Source: Prinsepia uniflora (taxonomy: Eukaryota; Streptophyta; Magnoliopsida; Rosales; Rosaceae). Taken from it: a DNA stretch of 64,000 nucleotides. The notes beneath the pieces are model-generated. The model did not search any database and had not been told where the DNA came from. It saw nothing but the letters and a program-made list of their open reading frames with translations. The DNA is taken from positions 63,686,416 through 63,750,415 of the forward strand of contig CM064871.1 in assembly GCA_032719365.1 (NCBI GenBank), written 5' to 3'. The position numbers and the translations under genes were made by a program. This document shows, piece by piece, positions 1-10,847 of this stretch. Each line of letters opens with the position of its first letter. The stretch's first letter is position 1.

Positions 1-576
1 TAATTGTGTCTCCCTTAATACATGATTCCATGTTATCTGGGGCAAAGAAGATGACAAAGTGACAGATGTCACTGCTAGGCAGCAAGATTCAATGGTAAAA
101 GACCATTTTGCCCTCCGGTTGACAAATTACCATTTTGCCCCCAGACATCCGTGACCCGTAACTTGGTCACCCGAACTCCGTTTTCGACGTGCCGCCTGTC
201 GTTGGATTCGTATCGACGAGACCTACGCAACGGTCCTTGGCCCTTGGCCATCGGACATCCCGGTCAAAAAGTCAACATTTGGCCCCTAATATGCCAAAAT
301 TACGAAAATGCCCTTGCACTTCCGTACATCATAACTTTCACCACGAACGTCGAAATCGAACGTGCCACCAGTCTATGAACTCGTGACGTCCCAAACTACG
401 TCACGGTCATCGGTCAAAGTCCATTTGACCATCCGAATTAAAAGTCAACGTTTTGCCCACACTCAGGGGCAAAACGGTCATTTTGCACAATTCGTCCGAA
501 ATCGCCCAACTAATCCCAGATTAGTAAATCACAATTAAATATTATTAAATCCCGATATTCGGGACGGGTCGTTACA
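1..576 (-). mobile_element. Partial family A LTR, cut by window start
   Basis: Read on the minus strand this begins at 576 with TGTAACGACCCGTCCCGAA, the start shared by the family A LTRs in this window (for example 7928 and 20703). It carries the same early landmarks: gcaaaa/ttgccc tracts, GTTGACTTTT-type blocks, and two copies of a tagacaggYggcacgt-type block. Only the first part of the LTR is inside the window. The ORFs on the plus strand here are chance frames in the LTR. Its right flank (577-581, tccct) cannot be matched to a target duplication because the other end is missing. Confidence 0.75.
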
Positions 577-699
577 TCCCTGGTCTGACAATGGGTGTGT
601 TGTAATTTTAACTTGTCTTCCGGTCTTTTGGGTTTGATTGTCAGACGGGAGCAGGATGCTTCCCGATTATCGAGGCGATAATCAGGGTGGGTCCTGTCA
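577..699 (+). mobile_element. LTR 3'-end fragment
   Basis: The sequence runs from a 'ccctggtctgaca' block through 'gtcagacgggagcagg' to 'ggtgggtcctgtca', the same order seen at the 3' ends of the plus-strand LTRs at 10740-10832 and 39200-39315. It ends in CA at 699. The minus-strand LTR at 1-576 appears to have inserted into it. It is non-coding. Confidence 0.6.
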
Positions 700-756
700 A
701 GTATAATATGCACAATTTATATACATACACTAACAAATTAAAAATGATTTTCAATT

Positions 757-774
757 TCCCCGGCAACGGCGCCA
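757..774 (-). other. Candidate primer-binding site (tRNA-Arg type)
   Basis: On the minus strand the sequence reads TGGCGCCGTTGCCGGGGA, the primer site described for Ogre/Tat-type plant Gypsy elements and attributed to tRNA-Arg. It differs from the tRNA-Met site used by the other elements here. No internal region follows; within 60 bp the sequence meets an unrelated LTR end. Confidence 0.55.
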
Positions 775-929
775 AAAATTGACTACGCCCAAACTACGCA
801 TTAAATTAAACACGTAATTTGAGTATTGTGCAATTTAAACCCTTTTTGTGTAGATATAGTATTGGTAAATATGGATCGTTCTTAACCGGGGAAATTAGGG
901 AACATTAATAATGTGTTAGTGGGAAAGAG

Positions 930-1115
930 TAATGAATAAATGAATAATGAATAAATGAATAAATTAATGAATTAATGAATTAAATAATTAAATCATTAAA
1001 GAATAAAAAGGAATCAAAGAATAAAAGAATAAAAGAATAAAAGAATAAAAGAATAAAGTATAAAAAGGAATCAAAGAATTAAAAGAATAAAAGAATAAAA
1101 GAATAAAGAATAAAA
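930..1115. repeat. Degenerate (GAATAAA)n simple repeat
   Basis: Repeated units of gaataaa/agaataaa, with variants ending tgaataa and gaattaa, run across about 185 bp inside the AT-rich LTR-like fragment. It is visible directly as a staircase of 'aaaagaataaaagaataaaag'. Confidence 0.8.
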
Positions 1116-2599
1116 AGGGGGGTTTTGAAAAGATTTGTAATTTAAGCTAAAGACAACACTAACTAAAAATTAAAATGCAAATGTTCATGCTAATTAGAAC
1201 TTACAAACCATAGAGTAGTTTCATAGACAAAACCCACACTTTTACGTAAGTAATTTCGAATTAACAATCACATTAATTCTAACATTTTGCTCATAATAAA
1301 CCAATCACGAAATCCTACCTTCATCATCTCAAATACTTACATACATATTTCAATATTATAAATGCATCAACCATTAATGTGCGTCAAACATCAATATGCT
1401 TCAAACATTTACAATATGATTTACCTTAAGTTTATAATTAAATGCGCCGACAGCGATCAACATTTAATCTTTTCAATTCTACTCTAAGTGCACCGACAAC
1501 GGATAAAACACTTAACATCGAATTGAAGTTTAAGCACTAAAACATATGAAGTAAAAGAAATTCAAAAAGTAAAACACATGGAGATTGCATTCTTACTTAC
1601 AAATGTTAGAAAGAAAATACCAAGAACAATAGTAAAGAAGAAATGAAAATAACATAAAAATAACATAAATTACGAATAAGAATTAAAAGAAAACTAATTA
1701 ATAAGAAAATCTACAAGAAGTAAAAATGGTTCCCAAAATTGTCTCTCAAAAGAGAGAAACAAAAGAACTAACTAAAAACTAAGAACTAAAAACTAAGAAC
1801 TAAGAAAGAAATGGAAGAATGAAACTAATTGGGGACTCTCAAAATACAAGAATTGAAGCCCTATTTATAGGTGGAAAAAGCTATAAAAAATAATATAAAA
1901 ATACAATAAAAAATGTGGAATAATGGAATGATGAGTAGTAAAGATTTGTGATGATGTTTAGAAGTGGTTTGAGTCGTAAAGTTGCAAAATTTGGGTTGGA
2001 AAGTGGAATGAATGTGGCTGGAAATTTGGGTGGAAGCTGCTGGAAAAGAAGGGCTGGAATTCGGCTAGCTGCTGCTGAAAAGAGGAGAATAAATTCAGCT
2101 GACGCGCGCTGAAGAATGAGGCTTTGGTTCGGCAGGCACACACCGAATCGAATCAGGGCTTCTGGGATGCGGGCTGACTCCTGGGCTGGAGAACTGGGCC
2201 GCGCGGACTGACGTGATTGGGCTGGGCCGCTCCTTGGGCTGCACGGGCTGGACCTGGAGAAAGAAATGGATTTGGGCTTAGGACTTCTTTTTTCTTTTTC
2301 TTTTTTTTTCTGTTGGGCTGGGCTGCATTTTATTGGGTTTGGGCTGCACAAATTAATTAATTTAATTAATTTAGAAATATTTCACCGAAATTCGTCCATA
2401 ATTTATTCGTTATAATTCCGATCGAGACGATTCTTTCGCCAAAATACTCCAAATTACAAACTTTATTTATTTAAATAAAAATAACACAAAATAAATTAAT
2501 TTATCTATTTATTTAATATTTTAATATTAAAAGTCAAGTATAAAGGGTATAAAATAATATAAAATAATGCTTATTTGAGGACCTATCAAAATACCATCA

Positions 2600-2880
2600 T
2601 CAAACCAGGTCTACGCACATAACATTAGTTTCAAACAATCTTTGACTTTAAACCAAGTCAAAACCATATCCAACAGGAGGCCTTTTGGGAGCTCACTGAG
2701 TTTGTATTCCTAGGGAACTCTAAAGTTAATCCAGTAGGGGCTGGTGCAATCTCAAGATCGGTGACCCACTCGGAAGTTGCATGTGAGCTCCCGAGAACAA
2801 AACCGTGAGGGCTAGACCCAAAGCGAACAATATCTTGTTGGAGAAGGTCGGGTCATGACATTCCAAGATAGCTGAAGTTC
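2600..2880. mobile_element. Short retroelement-like fragment
   Basis: Around 2755-2835 the text 'ggtgacccactcggaagttgc' and 'aaaaccgtgagggctagaccc', followed by 'aaagcgaacaatatc', resembles a motif I recall from many dispersed plant LTR elements (AAAACCGTGAGGGC ... AAAGCGGACAATATC). I see no ends, target duplication or coding frame. Family and strand are uncertain. Confidence 0.3.
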
Positions 2881-3103
2881 GGGTAGTTTCGAAGTGCTTG
2901 AAACTCGAGGTTTTTCCCAGATAATCGATGCTCAAGATAGTCGAGGAATGGGTGTGAACGATCTCTGATATTTCGTGTCCTAGTCTTTACACATTATTTT
3001 ATAACATGGATTTCAGTAAAATATAGGCCAAATGGGACTTACATATTATGTATTTTTTTGTGGGTCCTATTAGTTATTGTTTTACAATGATTGAATCTGA
3101 TTG
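2881..3103. other. Unassigned AT-rich spacer
   Basis: No convincing gene, RNA or element end is visible. It ends at 3099-3103 (gattg), the left target-site copy of the solo LTR that follows. Confidence 0.4.
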
Positions 3104-6100
3104 TGACAGGACCCACCCCCAATCCCTCGGGATTAAGGGCCAAATCCTGCTCCCGTCTAACTTACGCATGACACGAAGGCTAAACCGACGTCTAATCTCC
3201 ATGTGACACGTAAGTCGGACAAGGGATTTCCAGCTAACTAGTCTACACTTCTGGATTTCCCAGAGCGCGCAGACTCTACTGTGGTTCGCGTATGTGATGT
3301 CTTCGTCTCTCTCTACCAACAGCCTGCACCGCAACAACCTGGAGGGTATCGAAAACATAAAAGACTGTGAGTGGACAAAAATAAATAATAAGTTCAGAAA
3401 AACAGGTTATAAAAACAATTACATTTATACCCTCCGTTTAAAACCAATGCATGCATATCAAATCCACGTCATAAAACCATTATATAGTCAAGTTATTCAA
3501 ACCATTTAAGAAAAACCAGACTTATTTTCCTTTCACAAATCCCGGGACTCAGTCCAAAACCATCAAAAGCCGTATCACCCGGGCATAACCCAAAACATCG
3601 GAAAACCATTATTGAAAACCATCATCATCAAGTCTCAATGAAATCCAAAACATATTTTAAACCACATTTCCATCCATCGAACCTATCCGAGTCTTTAAAC
3701 TCAATCCAGGCCTCAATATAATCCGAGTCTTTAAACTCAATAGGCCTACGGGGGAAATATCAATATTCGAGTCTTTAAACTCCCGAGTCTTTAAACTCAA
3801 TCCAGGTCTTTAAACCCAATCCGAGCCTGCCCCCCATCATAATCATATCCGGGTCTTTAAACCCAATAACCAGATCCAGCAAATCCAATCTGAAAGACCA
3901 TTTTCCATTTCCGAATCCGAATCCGCAATCTCATCAGGATCTCGAATCCAAAACCCAGAACTCATAGCCATATCCGATTCCAAATCCGAGTCCGGAACCA
4001 TCATTCCGTAAGCTAGCATCCGGAATAACCATTCCGAACCCGAATCCAGAAATCCACTTTCAAGTTCCACAATCGAATCCAGAATCATCATTCTGAAATC
4101 CGATTCCAGAAACCCAAAATCTCGTTTATTAAAACCATTTTTCTGAACTGGGCTTCAAGCCCGAAATCACTTTCCAAAATCCATTTTAAATCTTTGAAAT
4201 CAATTCATATTTCAAATCTCAAAATCAAATCATCTAAATCATGGTCAAATCACAACATCGATTGAAACCTCGTAAAACGCACAATTTCGTAAATATCTCG
4301 AAAACTGTGAAAAACTGTAAATCATCAAGATCAAATCACAATTATAGGAATCACGTATAGAAAACATATATGCATGCATCATAAGTTAGAAAGCAAAGTT
4401 CACTCACAGACCGTTTCGCCACCGCCTCGATACGCGTGCACTTACGCCGTGCCCGGCAAATCCGCTATCATCGGTTTTCCCGAACCTGTCCAAATCCTAT
4501 AAAAAGGTCACTAACTAATTCAGAATGATCATACTTAAGCCCCGTAATTTTTCCAAATTTTTAACTATTTTAACCGAGTCTTAAAACCTTCGGACACCCC
4601 AAAACTTATCGAGACGATGTCCGATCGACTTGAAACCAATCCCAAAATGTTCGTTACATCAAATACTTTAAAAGTCATGTTGGAAGATTCCCCAAACTAC
4701 CCTTCACGAGCCCCCACGTGCGTCTGGAATCTCCTGCACGTGAAATCCACGTGCTTGAACAGTGTCATTGTCAACCTCTAGTCGACCCGGTTCTGCAAAT
4801 CCGGTCCAGCGGTGAACCGGCGTTCACAGTTTCTACTTATTCCATCCCATTTTCCATCCAATTTAATTCCATTAGCTTCACATTTTCCTTCCTAATTGTT
4901 TCCTCTACTTAAAACATGAAATCAAAGTCGATAAGTTACCTTATTAACGAACGATCAAACCGTCAAACTGCCTCCGCTATGTTCTGGTGATTCCGACCAC
5001 CTCTGACCGTAATTCCAAGCCCAATGGCTTCGTTTTAAGGTGTAGAACCTCACCTGATGAATTAATTTGAGTATTAGCCTTCAAAACTCAAGTTACCATT
5101 TCCAACTAAAACAGGACACTTCACGGGAATTAGCACTCACTGTCTATCTCGAACCTCGAAACCAAGCTTATTCAACTCCCTGGACCTCCAGAAACACCTT
5201 CCACCCCTTAGAATCGATCAACAACCAGGAAATCACAAGTGACCATTTTTCGAATTCAAACAGAATCTCATGGTTTCGATGTTACCTTCGTCGTCGTGCC
5301 CCACTGTGGCTACCACCATCATCATCTCACCTTCCTTGCACTTTTCCCTTCACGGATCACAGGTCGGGGATGAGGAACTGTCAAGTATGTAAAGGTTAAA
5401 ACTCACGGTCTCTGTTTTTTCACGGCTTAAGGCCAACCGTCCACGGCAGCTCACATTGGTGGCACCACCACGATCCTCAACACCAACTCTCTCAGGTCCA
5501 CTCACCTAACATCATCAATTGTTGACACTCGAATGAGTTTATCTAAGGGGTTTCAGTTTCTGTTTTTCTCTGGTTGCAACCCACACACACACCGTGCACG
5601 GCTTAAAATCAGCTTGAGACTTTAACACCAATCCAGACCCAGCCACGTGTCCAAATCTGGTGGGCACTAATCCCAAAGTAAGCCATGTGTTCACAAATAA
5701 CAGGCACAGATCCCTAGGTAATGAAGAAGACCAAAATGCCCTTGCTTGCACAAATTACCATTTTGCCCCTTGCGTGCCTAAACCTATAATGTTACCATTC
5801 GAACTCCAATGAACGCATGCCGCCTGTTGTTATATTCAAGAGATCGAGACTTACTTAACGGTCCTTGAAATGCGTGAAAAGTTCCTGTCATTTGAAAAGT
5901 CAACCTTTTGCCCCTATTCAATCAAATTACCAAAATACCCCTCAACTTCCGAACGTCATAACTTCCTCCTCGGATCTCGGAATCCGACGTGCCACCTGTC
6001 TATGAACCCGGGACGTCCCAAACTACGTCACGATCATTGGTCAAAGTCCATTTGACCACCCGAACAAATATTCAACATTTTGCCCAATTCCAAGGGCAAA

Positions 6101-6206
6101 ATCGTCATTTCGCACCGTCCGAAAGCATTTAACTAATCACTGATTAACTTCACTAATCAGTCATTAATCACTAATCTAATCCCGATTTCTGGAACGGGTC
6201 GTTACA
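3104..6206 (-). mobile_element. Solo LTR, family A, minus strand
   Basis: On the minus strand it starts TGTAACGACCCGTTCC at 6206 and ends ...CCTGTCA at 3104, with canonical TG...CA ends. The flanks gattg (3099-3103) and gattt (6207-6211) match at four of five positions, consistent with an old 5-bp target duplication. At 3.1 kb it has the full length of the family. It carries both halves of the mirrored module (gtgagtggac at about 3369, atgcatgcat at about 3448 and 4370, ttcactcacag at about 4402). It also holds a gaatcc-rich block (3860-4110) that in other copies lies in the internal region. No gene is seen; the ORFs are chance frames. Confidence 0.8.
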
Positions 6207-7400
6207 GATTTTTATTGTTTGATAAGGATTTTTACATATGCTTGCATTGTTCTATAACTAGAGGGAAAAATATATGTTTCCCAGTAAGGTATTTTTAATG
6301 ATTATTTTTGTTCACTCCCATTTTTATTGATTTTGTATCCCCTTCAGGCCAATGAGTAGAGATAGGTGCTGATCTAGAGGTGGAGGCACTACTTATTGAT
6401 TGCGCACTAAAAGAGATTACCGAGTAGGATTTGTAACTGTTGTACATATAGTTATCTTAGATACTCTTAATAACCTTTGAACAAGGACGTAAATTTGTTT
6501 GTTTAAATGGCTTGGTTGATTGATTTGCTATATGTTTATATATATATCCCTTGTCTGACAGATTCGAAGACGTTCCGACCTTCTTGTGAGGGAGTTCTGT
6601 CCGTTTTCTAATATATTCCTCGTATTTATATTTTAATGTCGAAAAGGCATTTTGGAATATTTTTCTAGCTATCAGACGAGAGCATGACCTTTCACAGTTA
6701 TCAAAATGATTTCAAGAATGGTCCTTTTAGAGTTGCAATCGAAAACCAAATAAACCAAATATTCCTTTTTTTTTATTCTCAAAACCAAGCTTCACCATTT
6801 CCATTTAGTCATGTCTACTTGTTTTCAACCTCCATTCAAAAACCCATCTCAAAGTTATCGAGTTCAATAGACAAGAAAGTTTTCACAACCTATTACTTCG
6901 AAAAATCATGTGGGTTATTATCCAAATTAACCACTTTAGCTTCTAAGAGGCTCCAAATTGAAGCCATCCAGCGCACTGACTTAATCCTAAGAATTTTTTC
7001 AGGATCCACGAGTAGACTCAAAGCTACATCAAAAAAAGAAGAAAACAAGTGTTAAAGAAGGACATTATTGTCAGTACCTTATACACAACAAAAGAAAGGG
7101 AAAAAAGGCGAAAACGACACTGTACTATTCATAAGTGTTGTATTAAAAACTCAGCTCTAGTATAGATAACTAGTAAGATATGTTCGCATGTTGTTTTGGG
7201 ATTATTCAATTGATCATGAACCTGATTTGTGTATAGAATGATATATAGAAATAGAATTAGGATACAAGAAAATATTTAAAACATAATTAACAACATACAT
7301 CATCATTTGTTGATTCATATGATTTCCGATGTGTTATGGCCAAGGAATAAAAAAAATATCAATTTTGGTTGAAGTATCACTAACTTGATTTACGGATATA
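6207..7400. other. Decayed LTR-like and AT-rich sequence
   Basis: At 6350-6690 there are LTR-end-like phrases (ttcaggccaatgagt, 'cccttgtctgacag', 'tcagacgagagcatgac'), suggesting a diverged plus-strand LTR end. From about 6690 to 7400 I see AT-rich sequence without a recognisable element. A 123-codon frame at 6684-7055 is low in complexity and matches no family I know. Confidence 0.35.
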
Positions 7401-7922
7401 CGAGATCGGTCGATAATATGTTCATGAAGATCTGGAGATTGTCGGCCGGTGATGTGTTCACGGTGACATGCTCATAATCAAAGCAGTCATTGAGCTTATG
7501 GGTACGCGTTGGTGTGATTGGAATCGTGACTGATGATGATGATGGGTTGATATCCCACATGGTTTTATAGTCGTGCTGAGGTTGCACGTGTTTTACATTT
7601 AGGCTGAGACCTTATGTCATTTTATTTGGGCCGAGACCCTGTATAAAATGATTTTGGGCTGAGACCCCATTGAGAAAATGGTTTCAATTGAGAAGCATTT
7701 TTCACTGCGTTTGATTTGAAAAGCAATACGACTTGCTTTTGAGAAAGTATTTGAAATAGTTGTTTTCTGATGCATGCATACTTGTACATGAAGAGTATAA
7801 ATATCATTTTCGATAGATTGCTTCGTGAAGGGTATAAATGTATTTTCAATAAAGGGTTTTGATAAACCGTAATTTTTGTCCACTCACAGCTTTTATAGTT
7901 TTTGACACCGTTCAGGTTGATT
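7401..7922 (+). mobile_element. LTR 3' half, left part (continues at 30721)
   Basis: It contains 'gggctgagaccc' units, 'gatgcatgcata', 'ttttgtccactcacag' and 'gttcaggttga', in the order seen in the last 500 bp of family A LTRs. It stops at the target site GCGGA (7923-7927). The same LTR resumes after the second GCGGA at 30721 and ends at 30890. It is therefore the older host sequence into which the element at 7928-30720 inserted. Confidence 0.65.
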
Positions 7923-7927
7923 GCGGA
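7923..7927. repeat. Target-site duplication GCGGA, left copy
   Basis: The five bases GCGGA directly precede the TG of the 5' LTR at 7928 and are repeated at 30721-30725, just after the CA of the 3' LTR. This pairs two LTRs that lie almost 20 kb apart because of nested insertions. Confidence 0.8.
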
Positions 7928-10832
7928 TGTAGCGACCCGTCCCAAATTCCCAGATTAGATTAGTGACTAATCACAATTAGTGAGCTTAATCTGTGATTAG
8001 TTAGGCGAAATCGGAACGAACGATGCAAAATGACCGTTTTACCCCTAGGTGTGGGCAAAACGTTGACTTTTCATCCTGGTGGTCAAATGGACATTGACCA
8101 ATGATCGTGACATATTTTAGGACGTCACGAGTTCATAGACAGGTGGCACGTTCAATTCCGACATTCGAGGAGGAAGTTATGACGTTCGGAAGTTTAGGGG
8201 CATTTTGGTAATTTTAGTTAAAAGGAGCAAATAGTTGACTTTTGGAACGGAATGTCCAATGGCCGAGGGCCGAGGACCGTTACGTAGATCGTGACGATAC
8301 AAATCCATAGACAGGCGGCACGTCGAATTCGGACGTTCGACGGCAAAGTTACGGTTCACGGAAGTTCAAGTGCACTATTGCACGAATTACGAAACAAGTT
8401 AACTTTTGGATTCTAGTGCACCCAGATATTTTAAGGAGGTCCAATGGATGAGTGACAAGTGTCAGCCATCCATTTCCCAATGGAATTGTATTCATGCATC
8501 TTCCCCGTGCATCTTCATTTCCTTCATTTAAACACACAAACCCATTACTCGATCTCACCCCACCCCCTTAAACCAATCCAACCCTTCCCATTCGACCATG
8601 ACTGAGGACAGAGTGAAGTGAGGATGGTGAGGAGGTTGCTGGGCGGCTAGAACCACCATCCACGGCGGCGAGAGGAAGAGAAACCCGAGAGGTTCACGGT
8701 AAGGCCATTTTTCCCCTTTAAATCGATTTGTGCATTATGGTTGGTTTTTAATGGTTTTAATGAATTAAATGGATCATTAGGATTGTGTTAGGACGATTTT
8801 AGGAAGCTATGGACGACTGTGAAGCCATGGCTGCATTTAGGAAAACTTGAACCGTTTGGTTCAAAATCAAACCTTAGGTTTTAGACGTTTTCGGTTGCGT
8901 TTAAGGATTGAAATGGATAGAAAACATGAAAATAGGAAGAAAGGAATCAAAAAGGAAGAAGTAGGATGAAAAATGGGGTGTCTAGGGTCGTGAACCGGTC
9001 ACGCCGGTCCAGTTGGACCGGCCAAACCAGGTGAACCGGCCGTCTGAACCGGCTGTGTGTAGAAGACGATGAATAGTATTCTGTGCACTCTTAGGGCGCG
9101 TGAGGGCACGTGGACCATAATTTCAGGAAGTGTTCAACATATGAGATCTTCTATTCTATGTAACGAAGATTTTGGGACTGGTCTCGCGGCAATCGGACAT
9201 CGTTTCGATAGGTTTCGGGCTGTCGGAAGGTTTAGGACCGGTTTAAAAATAGTTAAAAGTTCGGGAAAATTACGGGGCTTTGGTAGGAGGTTAATTAAGT
9301 AGTTAGTAACCTTATATTAAAATTTGGACAGGTTTGGGGGTCTCGGTGATAGCGATTGGCTCGGGAGAACCTATGGCACGCAAATCGAGGCGGCATCTCG
9401 GACGGTCTGTGAGTGGACCTTGTTTTCTAAATTGGTGCATGCATAAATGTTTATTATATGTTTTAAATACTTGTTTGTGATTCCACGAGTGCATTTGGAT
9501 GTGTGGTTAAGTATAGGCACGTATTTCGAGGTTTCGGCCCTATACGGTGCCTATACGGGTCTGTATGTCTTTATTGGTCTAAATGAAATGGTTTTGGATT
9601 TACAAAAGGATAATGAATGTGATTTGATAATGTTGATTTGGATGTTTGTGAATTATATGGTTTCACGTATTTCGAGGCGATTTACGTGCTTTTCACGTAA
9701 ATCGAGGTTTTCCGGTTTTACACTGATTTTCCATACTTATGGTTTTGGATTCGAAAAGGTAAACTCGGGTTCGAAACCCATTTGATTTACGGAATCGGAC
9801 CGGAGGCCCAGTTGGTTTATGATTCGGACCGGAGGTCTAGTTTCTATGTGGATTCGGGCCTAGCGCCCAACTATGTGTTACAAATGGTTTTTATGGGTCA
9901 TGACGGTTTATGGGAATCGGCATGAACCCCTGAAATGGATTTACGGGTCATGACGGTTTATGGGAACCGGCATGAACCCTCGGAAAGGATTTTATGGATT
10001 ATGACGGCTTATGGGGGCCAGGCATGAATCCTGGAAAGATTTAAATAATGATTTCAAAAGGTTTTCCATATTCCATCCTTTATATATGATTGTCTCCTCC
10101 GGGGAGGGTCGTTGGCCTGGGTGGACCCCGGAGTAGTCACGGAGCACTGACTGAGTGGAGTCGCCCCCCAGTTGGGTTCCTTACTCTCAGGATGGGCATG
10201 GTTCGTTACCTCCAGGGAGGGTCATTAATCTACGGACATTGACCTGGGTGGACCCTGGAGAGACTTGGGTTTGAGACCCCGGTTAGCACACGCGTAGCTT
10301 TATTTTACCGTGATAGGTTCTGGATATGAAATATAATGGATAAATATGATTTCAATTGGTTTGGGAAATTGTGTTTTATAATGATAAATGGATTTGGGCT
10401 GAGATCCCACATATGGTTATTATCTTATGGTTTTCTGTAAATGGTTTTGGGCAGGAGCCCGTGTGACTTGGATTTACGGAACTTGGGGATGTGACCCTAA
10501 ATATGGATGTTTTAACATATGTTATTGGATAAATGGTTTTACTATGCATGCATGCTTTTTAGTGAAGGGTATAAAGGTCTTTGATGAAATATGTTTTTAT
10601 AAACTCTTTATTTTTGTCCACTCACAGTCTTTTTGTTTTTAATACCCTTCAGGTTGACATCGGATGTGGATTGTAGCAGAGATCGAGATATCACATGCCT
10701 CCTCCGGGTCCTGGCGTACTCTGATAGCCCGGGAGGGCAAAGGTCGGAAATATCCCTTGTCTAACACTTCGTGTCAGACGGGAGCAGGGTCATCCCGCGT
10801 TAATCCCGGGGCGATTGGGATGGGTCCTGTCA
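7928..10832 (+). repeat. 5' LTR, family A
   Basis: It starts TGTAGCGACCCGTCCC and ends GGGTCCTGTCA, 2905 bp. It aligns along its whole length with 16818-18344/29336-30720 and with the solo LTR 20703-23693. Landmarks: a diverged tandem duplication starting with GTTGACTTTT at 8072 and 8234; gtgagtggac at about 9409 with gcatgcat at about 9437; a block of about 51-bp repeats at 9890-10040; atgcatgcatgc at about 10552; gtccactcacag at about 10617. There is no gene; frames such as 9069-9302 and 9447-9785 recur in the other copies only because the LTR is repeated. Confidence 0.85.
9890..10040 (+). repeat. LTR-internal tandem repeat, about 3 units
   Basis: The unit of about 51-54 bp contains 'gggtcatgacggtttatggg' followed by 'catgaaccc'. 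About three diverged units are present here and in the sister LTR (about 29770-29920). Four are present in the solo LTR at about 22695-22900. Confidence 0.8.
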
Positions 10833-10835
10833 GCG

Positions 10836-10847
10836 TGGTATCAGAGC
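10836..10847 (+). other. Primer-binding site, initiator tRNA-Met type
   Basis: TGGTATCAGAGC lies three bases after the CA end of the 5' LTR, the usual place and sequence for the tRNA-Met primer site of plant LTR retrotransposons. Confidence 0.85.

Larger units (their letters stand above)
700..2590 (-). mobile_element. AT-rich LTR-like fragment next to a tRNA-Arg-type primer site
   Basis: This AT-rich stretch starts on the plus strand at TGACTACGCCC (780), immediately beside a primer-binding-site-like motif at 757-774. That is the arrangement of a minus-strand 5' LTR followed by its primer site. The right end (about 2590) is a guess from the change in composition. It holds long A+T runs, a degenerate gaataaa repeat (about 930-1115) and no convincing reading frame. 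Minus-strand frames at 1881-2351 have low-complexity composition and match nothing I recognise. The Tat/Ogre-like assignment rests only on the primer site. Confidence 0.4.

Noticed and set aside
6684..7055. 123-codon plus-strand frame
   Set aside because: Low-complexity Ser/Phe/Lys-rich product with no recognisable motif, in AT-rich repeat remnants, with no promoter or relatives visible.
9069..9785. Frames of 77 and 112 codons conserved between several LTR copies
   Set aside because: They recur because the LTR recurs; substitutions and indels between copies do not preserve the frames and no domain is visible.
10836..10847. tRNA-Met gene signal
   Set aside because: The 12-base match to the tRNA 3' end at LTR boundaries is a primer-binding site; no tRNA cloverleaf surrounds any of these sites.
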